This document shows positions 13,724 through 20,495 of a stretch of DNA of 22,385 nucleotides, one piece after another. Under the pieces are notes generated by a model. The model was given only the letters and a program-made list of their open reading frames with translations. It was not told where the DNA came from and did no database searches. Position 1 is the stretch's first letter, and each line of letters starts with the position of its first letter. Source of the DNA: Acidimicrobiia bacterium (GTDB lineage: Bacteria; Actinomycetota; Acidimicrobiia; Spongiisociales; ZC4RG35); NCBI GenBank assembly GCA_029865445.1, contig JAOUGY010000013.1:1-22385 (forward strand). The letters are read 5' to 3'. Position numbers and translations under genes: made by a program.

Positions 13724-14554
13724 GTGTCGATGTCCAGCGACTCCATGAGCCTCCACGAAGCGGCCGAGCGCCTCGGTGTGCACTACATGACCGTGTACCG
13801 GTACGTCCGGCTCGGCCTGCTCCCCGCCACGAAGGTAGGCGGCTCGTGGAGCGTCCTCGAAGTGGACCTCGCCGCCTTCACGGCGCCGGCTCAGCAACCC
13901 AGCTCCCGGGGGCAGGCTCCATGGTCCGAGCGGCTCGAGTCGAGGATGCTGGCGGGAGATCTCGCCGGATCGTGGTCGGTGGTGGAGGCGGCCATGGCAT
14001 CGGGGTGTACGCCGCCCCGCGTGTACACCGATCTGGTGGTCCCTGCGCTCGTGTCCATCGGCCAGAAGTGGGCCGATGCGGAGATCGGTATCGACGAAGA
14101 ACACCAGGCGAGCGCGATCGCCACCCGCATCGTCGGGAGAATGGGATCGTTGTTCGCCCGCCGTGGCCGCACCAAGGGTTCGGTGGTCCTGGCGATGCCC
14201 AGTGGCGACAGGCACGGCCTGGCGCTGGCCATGCTCGCCGATGTCCTCAGGGGTGAGGGGTACGCGGTCGTCGACCTCGGAGCCGACATCCCGGCCCGGT
14301 CGATCGTGGATGCGGCGCACAAGGTCCCGGACCTCCATGCCGTCTGCATCTCGGTCGTCTATCGGGAAGCTCTCGAGTCGGCTGCGGAGACGATTGGCTT
14401 GCTCAAGAGCGAGATCGGCTCTGATCTCTTCGTGGTGATCGGTGGCGGCGCGGTCGCTTCCGACGAGCACGCCCGCGAGCTGGGAGCGGACAAGCGAGCC
14501 GCCTCGCTCACCGACGTCCCTGAACTGGTTCAGGAGTGGGCGGCCAGCGCCTGA
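13724..14554 (+). CDS. B12-binding, CarH/LitR-like transcriptional regulator (putative light sensor)
   Basis: 276 residues. An N-terminal winged helix-turn-helix of the excisionase/BldC type (SLHEAAERLGVHYMTVYRY, 9-27; wing KVGGSWSVLEVDLAAF, 37-52) is followed by a four-helix cap (about 66-145) and a Rossmann-like cobalamin domain (150-276). W116-x9-E126-H127 reproduces the Wx9EH motif that marks adenosylcobalamin-dependent light sensors of the CarH/LitR class. The cobalamin loop SGDRHGLA contains D162-x-H164, His164 being the expected lower cobalt ligand; the final Gly of DxHxxG is Ala. Gly-rich VVIGGGAVASDEHA (237-250) is the usual distal loop. CarH tetramers bind DNA in the dark and fall apart in light. 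The gene is convergent with photolyase, with one nucleotide between stops. GTG 13724 is the preferred start; ATG 13730 and 13745 are alternatives. Confidence 0.85.
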   Translation: MSMSSDSMSLHEAAERLGVHYMTVYRYVRLGLLPATKVGGSWSVLEVDLAAFTAPAQQPSSRGQAPWSERLESRMLAGDLAGSWSVVEAAMASGCTPPRVYTDLVVPALVSIGQKWADAEIGIDEEHQASAIATRIVGRMGSLFARRGRTKGSVVLAMPSGDRHGLALAMLADVLRGEGYAVVDLGADIPARSIVDAAHKVPDLHAVCISVVYREALESAAETIGLLKSEIGSDLFVVIGGGAVASDEHARELGADKRAASLTDVPELVQEWAASA

Positions 14555-14555
14555 C

Positions 14556-15896
14556 TCAGCCGAGGGCCGAGCGGTAGGCGGCGAGGGCCCGTTCCCGGGC
14601 GGCTGAGTGTTCCACGATCGGCGCCGGGTAGTCGATTCTCGCCCTCGAGCCTGCGAGGTCTGATGTCCCGGCCGCCCAGGGGGCGTGGACGTGGGGCGCC
14701 GGAACGCCTGCGAGCTCGGGAACCCACCTCCTGATGTATGCGCCGTCGGGGTCGTGCTTGCGCGCCTGGGACACGGGATTGAAGACCCGGAAGTACGGGG
14801 CGGCATCCGCCCCCGATCCTGCCACCCACTGCCAGTTCCCGGCGTTCACGGCGGTGTCGGCGTCGAGGAGGTGTCTCCGGAAGAACCGTTCGCCGCGCCG
14901 CCAGTCGATGAGGAGATGCTTCGTGAGGAACGAGGCCGTGATCATCCTCACCCGATTGTGCATCCACCCGGTCTCTCGGAGCTGGCGCATGCCGGCGTCC
15001 ACGATCGGGTAGCCGGTTTCGCCGGCGCACCATGATTCGAATCCGGCGTCATCGTCGATCCATGGGATCCGGTCGTACGCCGGCTTCATGGCATGGTCGA
15101 CGAGGTTCGGGTTGTCTGCCATCAGCGCGGCGTGAAAGTCCCGCCACGCGAGCTGCCTCACGAACGGCCACCCACGTTCGTCCTCGACCGCTGCCGCAAC
15201 GGCTCGTGGACTCAGCGTTCCGTACTTGAGGTCGATCGACAGATGGCTCGTTTCGTCGAGATCGGGTCGGTCCCGGATGTCCGGGTACGAGTCGACTCGA
15301 GAGAGGAAGTCCTTGAACCTCGTCCGAGCCGCCTCCTCGCCGCCCACCATTGGCGGAGGTCCGGCCGACGGGACGCCGGAGCCGGGGTCGGCGGTCAGCC
15401 GGGCCGTCCCCGGCACCGGGGAGCCTTCGAGGGGGCGGCGACGCCACGCTTCCGCGAACGGGGTGAAGACCATGTACAGGGTCCCGTCGGCCTTGGTGAC
15501 CGCACCGATCGGATGGACCGTGAGGCCGTGGTGCCATTCGGTTGTCGCGCTTGCGGCAACGGCGGCGTCTCGCTTCGACGCGTAGGGCGTGAAGTCGGCG
15601 TTGGCGTGGACGGCGGCCCTCAATGTCCGGGCGATGTGTGGGACCACCGTCGTCGGGTCACCGTGTTCGACCCGGAGCCGGCCCCCGCGCGCTGCGAGCG
15701 AGCGGTCGAGCATGCGGAGGTTCTCGGCGAGCAATGCCGTACGGCGGCCGATCGTCCGATTCCACAACGCCGCGTCGATGACGAACAACGCGGTCACCTC
15801 GTCGTGCCGGCTGGTGGCGGCCCCCCACGCCGGGTTGTCTTCGAGCCTGAGGTCACGCCGAAACCAAACGATTCCGGGGGAGCGAGGCTCATCCAC
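14556..15896 (-). CDS. phr: Class I deoxyribodipyrimidine (CPD) photolyase
   Basis: 446 residues. Photolyase uses FADH- and blue light to split UV-induced pyrimidine dimers. The N-terminal antenna domain opens GIVWFRRDLRLEDNPAW (8-24). The FAD-binding domain shows TSHLSIDLKYGTLSPR (216-231), WMHNRVRMITASFLTKHLLI (311-330) and DWRRGERFF (331-339), then NWQWVAGSGADAAPYFRVFN (354-373). Trp332 and Trp355 align with the electron-transfer tryptophans of the E. coli enzyme. I prefer GTG 15896 because GGGGAG lies 6 nt upstream; ATG 15920 would add eight residues and deepen the overlap with the upstream acyltransferase gene. The gene is downstream of plsC-like and membrane-protein genes on the same strand and converges on the B12 regulator, its probable regulator. 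Confidence 0.95.
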   Translation of the reverse strand: MDEPRSPGIVWFRRDLRLEDNPAWGAATSRHDEVTALFVIDAALWNRTIGRRTALLAENLRMLDRSLAARGGRLRVEHGDPTTVVPHIARTLRAAVHANADFTPYASKRDAAVAASATTEWHHGLTVHPIGAVTKADGTLYMVFTPFAEAWRRRPLEGSPVPGTARLTADPGSGVPSAGPPPMVGGEEAARTRFKDFLSRVDSYPDIRDRPDLDETSHLSIDLKYGTLSPRAVAAAVEDERGWPFVRQLAWRDFHAALMADNPNLVDHAMKPAYDRIPWIDDDAGFESWCAGETGYPIVDAGMRQLRETGWMHNRVRMITASFLTKHLLIDWRRGERFFRRHLLDADTAVNAGNWQWVAGSGADAAPYFRVFNPVSQARKHDPDGAYIRRWVPELAGVPAPHVHAPWAAGTSDLAGSRARIDYPAPIVEHSAARERALAAYRSALG

Positions 15897-16860
15897 GCCG
15901 AGCTCCCCCCACCCAGTCATCCAACCGGCGCCAGGTCTCGAAGAGCCACATCGCCCGCTCGGCCCGCCCCTCCGGGATTTCCTCGCGGGGGATCCTCCAG
16001 AACTCCGCCTGTACGTGGGTCCCCACCATGGCTCCCCGCCAGATGTCGGCGATACGGGCGAAGCCGTCGAGCCCCCGATGCGCCATCACGACGACATCTC
16101 CCGAGTTCGTCTCGAGGAGCGCCAGCGTTCCCGAGAGCCGCGGGGGCAACACGTGCGTGAACGTCTCGGCGATGGCGGAGAAATCGGGCGAAGATCTCAG
16201 CCTCCGGAGCGCTCGCTGGAGCTTCGCGGGGTCGAAGCGCGTCCCTTCGGGATAGATGATGACCGTGCGCTCCCGGGCTCCCAACGTCCGGATCGAAGCC
16301 ACCTCGGCGCCTGAGACCCCCCGCCGGACGAAGAGGTTCGGCAGGCGGTTTCCGGCGATATCGAGGCAAGGATCCACCTGCAGCTCCGATTTCATGACAT
16401 AGGAGATGTGCGTGCCGTGTGGGCGCGTGATGTAGTGGGCCGCCAAGAGGTTGTCGACGATGGAGGCGTGTCTGGCGACGATGATCATGTCGGGGTCGAC
16501 CACGCTGTCGAGTCCGTCCGCATCGAACGTCAGTCCGAAGACTCGTCGCACGACCCGGAACACGGTCTCCGCCCACCACCGCTGGATTGCGAAGGTGCGG
16601 TCGAGGAGTCGCCGTTCGCTGCCAATTGCGGAGACCCACGCCGCGCCCATCGCGACGATCCCGGCAACCTCGACGGTCAGGTACGCAGCCCCGAAGATCA
16701 TCAGCCGTGTCGCCATGAAGGGGGTTCGTGCGACGATCCACCGTATCGAGTCGACGATCGCTGCCAGCACCAACAGGATCGGGAAGGCGCCCACCGCGAC
16801 AGCCCACAGGATCACGACGACGCCGATCGTAATGAGGCGGCGGCTGAACGGGTGTTTCAT
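15889..16860 (-). CDS. PlsC-type 1-acyl-glycerol-phosphate acyltransferase family protein
   Basis: 323 residues. Two or three N-terminal membrane helices (about 9-37 and 53-78) precede the acyltransferase domain. The catalytic HX4D motif is H131-x4-D136 (ARHASIVDN). Motif II includes FVRR (177-180) and motif III is YPEGTRF (203-209), the phosphate-binding block. These identify a membrane-bound acyltransferase, probably acting on lysophospholipid or a related acceptor. The protein is longer than housekeeping PlsC (about 240 residues) because of the N-terminal membrane part and a ~110-residue C-terminal extension, so the acceptor may differ. The stop overlaps the photolyase start region, indicating co-translation. 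The start ATG at 16860 has no clear ribosome binding site. Confidence 0.88.
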   Translation of the reverse strand: MKHPFSRRLITIGVVVILWAVAVGAFPILLVLAAIVDSIRWIVARTPFMATRLMIFGAAYLTVEVAGIVAMGAAWVSAIGSERRLLDRTFAIQRWWAETVFRVVRRVFGLTFDADGLDSVVDPDMIIVARHASIVDNLLAAHYITRPHGTHISYVMKSELQVDPCLDIAGNRLPNLFVRRGVSGAEVASIRTLGARERTVIIYPEGTRFDPAKLQRALRRLRSSPDFSAIAETFTHVLPPRLSGTLALLETNSGDVVVMAHRGLDGFARIADIWRGAMVGTHVQAEFWRIPREEIPEGRAERAMWLFETWRRLDDWVGGARRG

Positions 16861-16926
16861 CGGGAAGATGGCGAACGGAGAGGCATCATCAATGGTTCTC
16901 GCGAGGTATTTAGCGGTAAATGATAG

Positions 16927-17241
16927 TCACTCGTCACGTCCGCCCAACAGTGCATTGCGCACCGAGCCGGCGCGTGCCGCCAGGATCAGATATGCACCGG
17001 CGGCGACGCTCCCGAGTGCCGCCAGCGCCACAGTCCAGAGCAACGACCTCAGCGGATTCCGTTCCCGCCACCACACCCATGCCGCGAAAACGGCAAACAT
17101 GAGATACAGGTCGATCACCGTCACCCGTCCCCACGCGAGCGACAACAAGTCGCTCCCCTCGGTCCCGAAATCACCGTTCGCCGCTCCGTAGCCGATGGCG
17201 ACGATCATCCCGATCATGACGGTCCAGCCGAGTGCTCTCAT
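16927..17241 (-). CDS. Small hypothetical membrane protein
   Basis: 104 residues from ATG 17241, which has a clear GGAGGA ribosome binding site 3-8 nt upstream. In-frame codons further upstream encode a cysteine/histidine-rich stretch without support. Three hydrophobic segments lie at about 5-20, 44-58 (LYLMFAVFAAWVWW) and 66-90. The conserved-looking DLYLMFAVFAAWVWWRE pattern recalls small DUF1475/DUF2834-like membrane proteins, but I cannot assign it. It lies 66 nt upstream of the acyltransferase on the same strand and may be co-transcribed with it and the photolyase. Confidence 0.75.
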   Translation of the reverse strand: MRALGWTVMIGMIVAIGYGAANGDFGTEGSDLLSLAWGRVTVIDLYLMFAVFAAWVWWRERNPLRSLLWTVALAALGSVAAGAYLILAARAGSVRNALLGGRDE

Positions 17242-17296
17242 CGTTCCTCCTGTGGTGTGGATAGTGTGACATCGACATCCGGTGGACACCGGTCTC

Positions 17297-17307
17297 CCTG
17301 TAACAGG
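17297..17307. promoter_or_regulatory. Perfect palindrome upstream of DUF427 promoter
   Basis: CCTG-TAA-CAGG, an 11-nt perfect inverted repeat, lies 10 nt upstream of the TAGCGT box (17318-17323), where a regulator could act. No matching second site was found. Confidence 0.25.
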
Positions 17308-17317
17308 CTACGGCGGG

Positions 17318-17323
17318 TAGCGT
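17318..17323 (+). promoter_or_regulatory. -10 box (TAGCGT) for leaderless DUF427 gene
   Basis: TAGCGT ends 7 nt before ATG 17331 and is identical to the box of the thioesterase gene at 2096-2101. Confidence 0.55.
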
Positions 17324-17330
17324 CGGCTGG

Positions 17331-17816
17331 ATGCGACGGAACGAGCCTGGGCCGGGACAAGAGTCCGTGTGGGACTATCCCCGTCCTCCCCGCCTCGAGC
17401 ACGTAGAGGTCCCGATCGAGGTCCGGCTGGGAGACCATCTGGTCGCCCGGACGTCGACCGCCATCAGGGTCCTCGAGACCAGCCACCCGCCGACGTACTA
17501 CCTGCCACCTTCCTCTCTGTCCGATGGGATACTGCGTGGGCGCGGTCCCGGCTCCGTGTGCGAGTGGAAAGGCACGGCCCACTACTGGGACGTGATCGCC
17601 GGATCGGCGGTGGCACCGGGTGCGGCGTGGTCGTATCCGGCTCCGTCGGAACCGTTCGCAGCGATGGCCGGGTTCGTGTCCTTCTACCCGTCGAAGGTTC
17701 GCTGCACCGTTGACGGTACGCTGGTCGAGCCGCAGGCCGGAGGTTTCTACGGAGGCTGGATCACCCCTGATGTCGTCGGACCGTTCAAAGGGGAGCCGGG
17801 GTCGGAATGGTGGTGA
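17331..17816 (+). CDS. DUF427-domain protein
   Basis: 161 residues. The DUF427 core (PF04248) covers about 35-128: VARTSTAIRVLETSHPPTYY (38-57), the CEWKGTAHYWDV block (77-88), AWSYPAPSEPF (99-109) and GFVSFYPSKVRCTVDG (113-128). The C-terminal extension GGFYGGWITPDVVGPFKG (137-154) appears in many actinobacterial members. The fold is a small beta barrel and no activity has been established to my knowledge. It is the first gene of a three-gene cluster: its last 10 nt overlap the hydrolase gene, and the hydrolase overlaps the S51-like gene, so all three are probably made from one transcript beginning at the TAGCGT box. Confidence 0.9.
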   Translation: MRRNEPGPGQESVWDYPRPPRLEHVEVPIEVRLGDHLVARTSTAIRVLETSHPPTYYLPPSSLSDGILRGRGPGSVCEWKGTAHYWDVIAGSAVAPGAAWSYPAPSEPFAAMAGFVSFYPSKVRCTVDGTLVEPQAGGFYGGWITPDVVGPFKGEPGSEWW

Positions 17817-18649
17817 GAACGTCAGTCGCCGAGGCCGATGACGGGACGCGCCTCATCGTCCGCTCCCGACCCGGAGACCCCAGTCTGCCCGCGTTCTTGC
17901 TGGTTCACGGCCTGTCTTCCAACGCCCGGCTCTGGGACGGTGTGGCAGAGGGATTGGAGGTGACCGACCACGCGTCGTTCGCCGTCGACCTACGCGGTCA
18001 CGGCGAGTCCGAGAAGCCCGCCCACGGGTACGACTTCGCCGGCGTGGCCGCCGACGTGGCGGCCGTCGTTCGTGACGTGGTCGGCCGCCGCGCCATCCTC
18101 GTGGGTCAGTCGTGGGGGGCGAACGTGGTCGTCGAGGCCGCAGGGCGTTTCCCGGAGATCGCACGGGCTGTGGCGTGCATCGACGGTGGATACATCTCGC
18201 TGAGCGACAGTTTCGCCGACTGGGAGGCGGCGAAGACGCAGCTGACCCCGCCGTCGTTCTCGGGGTTCACAGAGGCGCAACTGCGCACTCATGCGGAGTC
18301 GTGGTTCGCCGGATTCCCCGAAGCCGGAGTGGAAGCGCAGCTCGCCAACTTCGTGCTCGCCGAAGACGGGACCGTGCGCCCGCGGCTGGCGCTCGCCAAC
18401 CATCTGACGATCCTCGAACACCTGTGGACGCACGACCCGCTTGCGGCGGTAGCGGCGGTCCACGTGCCCGTGTGGGTGATGGCGGTCCATGGCGGCTGGG
18501 ACGACAAGCCGAGGCGGGTGTCGGATTTCGTCGCCGCGGCCAGACAGGCACGAGTCGTCTGGACAGACGGCCATCACGACGTCCACGCCCAGGACCCGAC
18601 GCGAGTGGTCGATTTCCTGCTCGACCTCTCGTCGGAGGTCGCGGAGTGA
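17807..18649 (+). CDS. Alpha/beta hydrolase
   Basis: 280 residues, the usual length. LLVHGLSSNARLWDGVA (31-47) gives the oxyanion-hole HG element. GQSWGANVVVE (100-110) contains the nucleophile Ser102 in GxSxG. The C-terminal TDGHHDVHAQDP (253-264) supplies the catalytic histidine (His257 or His260). DLRGHGESEKP (61-71) is a hallmark of the esterase/haloperoxidase-like branch. The substrate is unknown. The start could be ATG 17807 or either of the two following GTG codons; GTG 17813 would give a GTGA overlap with the DUF427 stop. The gene's own stop overlaps the S51-like start as GTGA. Confidence 0.92.
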   Translation: MVVRTSVAEADDGTRLIVRSRPGDPSLPAFLLVHGLSSNARLWDGVAEGLEVTDHASFAVDLRGHGESEKPAHGYDFAGVAADVAAVVRDVVGRRAILVGQSWGANVVVEAAGRFPEIARAVACIDGGYISLSDSFADWEAAKTQLTPPSFSGFTEAQLRTHAESWFAGFPEAGVEAQLANFVLAEDGTVRPRLALANHLTILEHLWTHDPLAAVAAVHVPVWVMAVHGGWDDKPRRVSDFVAAARQARVVWTDGHHDVHAQDPTRVVDFLLDLSSEVAE

Positions 18650-19773
18650 GTGGCCGGTTGGTCCTCATGGGCTCCGGTGAGATCGCACCGACCATGGTGG
18701 CAACCCACCGCAGTGGAATGGCTGCGGCTGCCACTCAGCGGGTGGTGATCCTCGACAGTCCGTTCGGCTTCCAGGAGAACGCCGGTGAACTCACCGAGAA
18801 GATCACGGCCTACTTCCGCACGAGTCTGAGGGCCGACGTCGAAGTCGCCTCGCTGCGGCGATCGGACGTCTCCCCGCTCGAACGGGAGACCGCGTTGTTG
18901 AAGGTGAGGGGTGCGCGCTACGTCTTCGCAGGCCCGGGTTCACCCAGCTACGCCCTGAAGGTCTGGCAGGACGCAGGGGTCGATGTCGCGCTCGCCGAGG
19001 TGCTCGCCGCAGGTGGAACCGTCACACTCGCCTCGGCAGCCGCCTTGACCGCGGGCGCTCGAACGTTGCCTGTGTACGAGATCTACAAAGCCGGGCAAGA
19101 CCCGTTCTGGCTCGACGGCATGGACCTGACGGCCCAGTTCGGTCTGTCGTTCACCGTGGTGCCGCACTGGGACAACTCTGAAGGCGGCACCCACGACACC
19201 AGTCGTTGCTACGTGGGCGAGCGCCGGCTGGCACGCCTCGAACACCAACTGATCTCGGGCATTCTCGGAATCGACGAGCACACGGCCGCCATCCTGGACT
19301 TCGCCTCCGGGACGCTCACCGTGTCGGGGGCGTCGACGGTGACCTTGCGGGGAGCGGAGACGAGAACGCTCGACGCCGGCGCCACCGTCGGGCTGGGCGA
19401 GGTTGCCTCGTTGCTGGCGGCGGCGCGACCCGCCGTCGACCCGGCACCGGACGTGACGATGGCCGATTTCGACTCTGCTCTCGAGTCCCGGGACGTCGAC
19501 GCGGTGCTGAGCGCCATGCTCGATGCCGAAGAGAACGACGACGACAGGGCTGCGCTGCGGACGATGATCGTGGCTCTGGGCGAGGCCGCCCGAACCGGCC
19601 TGGTCGACCCTCGCGATGTCGTCGCCGGGTTCGTAGACCTCCTGCTGGAGCTTCGGTCGTCCGCCCGACGTGACAGACGATTCGACGAGTCAGACCTGAT
19701 ACGAGAGAGACTCGCCGACCTGGGTATCGAGGTGCGCGACACCGGAGCCGGATCCGAATGGGAGCTGGCCTAG
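18646..19773 (+). CDS. Peptidase S51/cyanophycinase-like protein fused to a cysteinyl-tRNA-synthetase-like C-terminal domain
   Basis: 375 residues from GTG 18646, overlapping the hydrolase stop as GTGA. Residues 1-235 look like the class I glutamine-amidotransferase-like S51 fold: LVLMGSGEIAPTM (5-17), VFAGPGSPSYALKVW (93-107), TVTLASAAALTAG (125-137) with Ser130 at the nucleophile elbow, and PHWDNSEGGTHDT (173-185). Residues 272-375 differ in character: they are helical and end in RDRRFDESDLIRERLADLG (342-360) followed by IEVRDTGAGSEWEL (361-374), closely resembling the final helices of CysRS, which end in a K-D-F-A-x-A-D-x-I-R-D-x-L-x-x-x-G-I pattern and a D-T-x-x-G-x-x-W tail. No aminoacylation HIGH or KMSKS motif exists, so this is not a synthetase. 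The role is unknown. Confidence 0.82.
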   Translation: MSGRLVLMGSGEIAPTMVATHRSGMAAAATQRVVILDSPFGFQENAGELTEKITAYFRTSLRADVEVASLRRSDVSPLERETALLKVRGARYVFAGPGSPSYALKVWQDAGVDVALAEVLAAGGTVTLASAAALTAGARTLPVYEIYKAGQDPFWLDGMDLTAQFGLSFTVVPHWDNSEGGTHDTSRCYVGERRLARLEHQLISGILGIDEHTAAILDFASGTLTVSGASTVTLRGAETRTLDAGATVGLGEVASLLAAARPAVDPAPDVTMADFDSALESRDVDAVLSAMLDAEENDDDRAALRTMIVALGEAARTGLVDPRDVVAGFVDLLLELRSSARRDRRFDESDLIRERLADLGIEVRDTGAGSEWELA

Positions 19774-19779
19774 GGTCCG

Positions 19780-20454
19780 TCAGAATCCCGTTGGCTGGCC
19801 CTGCCATGGTGGTGGACGTTCCTCGACGAATTCGTCGACCGAGGGGCCTCCCAGCGCTTCCAGCCTGTTTCGGCCCAGAACGTAGGTGGCGACCAGAAGA
19901 GCGAGCAGGCCCGGCCATCCCGACACCACCCTCACGACCGCCAGCGCTTCGGTCTGGCCGCCCTGGAACAGCCACCATGTGACGGCTGTACGGACACCGA
20001 AATAGGCGACCCACAACACGGTGGCGGCGGTGTACGCGGGTCGGACCCGGGGGTGCCAGTACCAGTCGAGCGGCCACTGCCGCGTGACCCAACTCGCGTA
20101 GGCGGCGGCCGGCCGCTTCAGCACCAGCGACACGAGGAGGGCGACAGTCGTCATCGCCCCCGAGACGATCCCGGGCAGGAAGTATGTCTCGGCCCTTCCC
20201 GACCGAACGGCGAGGAGCGTGGCCGCGAGCGTCCCGATCACACCTGACAGGGCGTACCGGAGCTCGGCTCGCCTCGCCAGGCGCCACGCCACGATGACGA
20301 GCGCCGTGCCCATGGCTGTCCACGCCGCGGCCGTGACGCCGAACAGGGCATTGACGATGACGAAGACCAGCGGGGGGAGGATGCCGTCTGCGATCCCGCC
20401 GCGGCCGGCGACGAGCGATCTCAATTCTGAAAGGACTTCGGATAGCATCGCCAT
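19780..20454 (-). CDS. DUF3159-family membrane protein
   Basis: 224 residues from ATG 20454. About six hydrophobic segments are seen. GRGGIADGILPPLVFVIVNALFG near the N-terminus and the later YASWVTRQWPLDWYWHPRVRPAYTAATVLW region are characteristic of DUF3159, a family largely confined to actinobacteria. The function is unknown. Start choice: TTG 20481, GTG 20460 and ATG 20454/20448 are all in frame. A TACATT box at 20465-20470 fits a nearly leaderless transcript starting around 20455-20458, which favours 20454. The gene ends 6 nt after the convergent S51-like gene and is divergent from the ketoacyl synthase. Confidence 0.82.
   Translation of the reverse strand: MAMLSEVLSELRSLVAGRGGIADGILPPLVFVIVNALFGVTAAAWTAMGTALVIVAWRLARRAELRYALSGVIGTLAATLLAVRSGRAETYFLPGIVSGAMTTVALLVSLVLKRPAAAYASWVTRQWPLDWYWHPRVRPAYTAATVLWVAYFGVRTAVTWWLFQGGQTEALAVVRVVSGWPGLLALLVATYVLGRNRLEALGGPSVDEFVEERPPPWQGQPTGF
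20443..20448 (+). promoter_or_regulatory. Possible -10 (TAGCAT) for the FabH-like gene
   Basis: TAGCAT on the + strand would give a leader of about 40 nt containing the AAGGAG ribosome binding site (20480-20485). It overlaps the opposite-strand start region of the DUF3159 gene. Confidence 0.35.
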
Positions 20455-20495
20455 GGCCACGGCGAATGTAGACGAGGTCAAGGAGAAACAGGGAA

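Noticed and set aside
13667..14806. A 475-codon minus-strand frame that ends in whiB and would give a fusion protein.
   Set aside because: Only the last 95 codons look like protein; they have their own AGGAG and GTG. The rest mirrors the B12 regulator gene.
15897..15920. ATG 15920 as the photolyase start.
   Set aside because: It has no ribosome binding site and overlaps the upstream gene by 32 nt; GTG 15896 has GGGGAG at 6 nt. It remains a possible alternative.
16857..16889. Ten-codon upstream ORF (MMPLRSPSSR) whose stop overlaps the PlsC-type gene start as ATGA.
   Set aside because: Similar in layout to the EamA mini-ORF, but there is no -10 box at leaderless distance and no ribosome binding site, so chance is the simpler explanation.
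18112..18645. N-terminal extension of the S51-like frame back to 18112.
   Set aside because: It overlaps the alpha/beta hydrolase in another frame and is Arg/Gly-rich. GTG 18646 with its GTGA overlap is the natural start.
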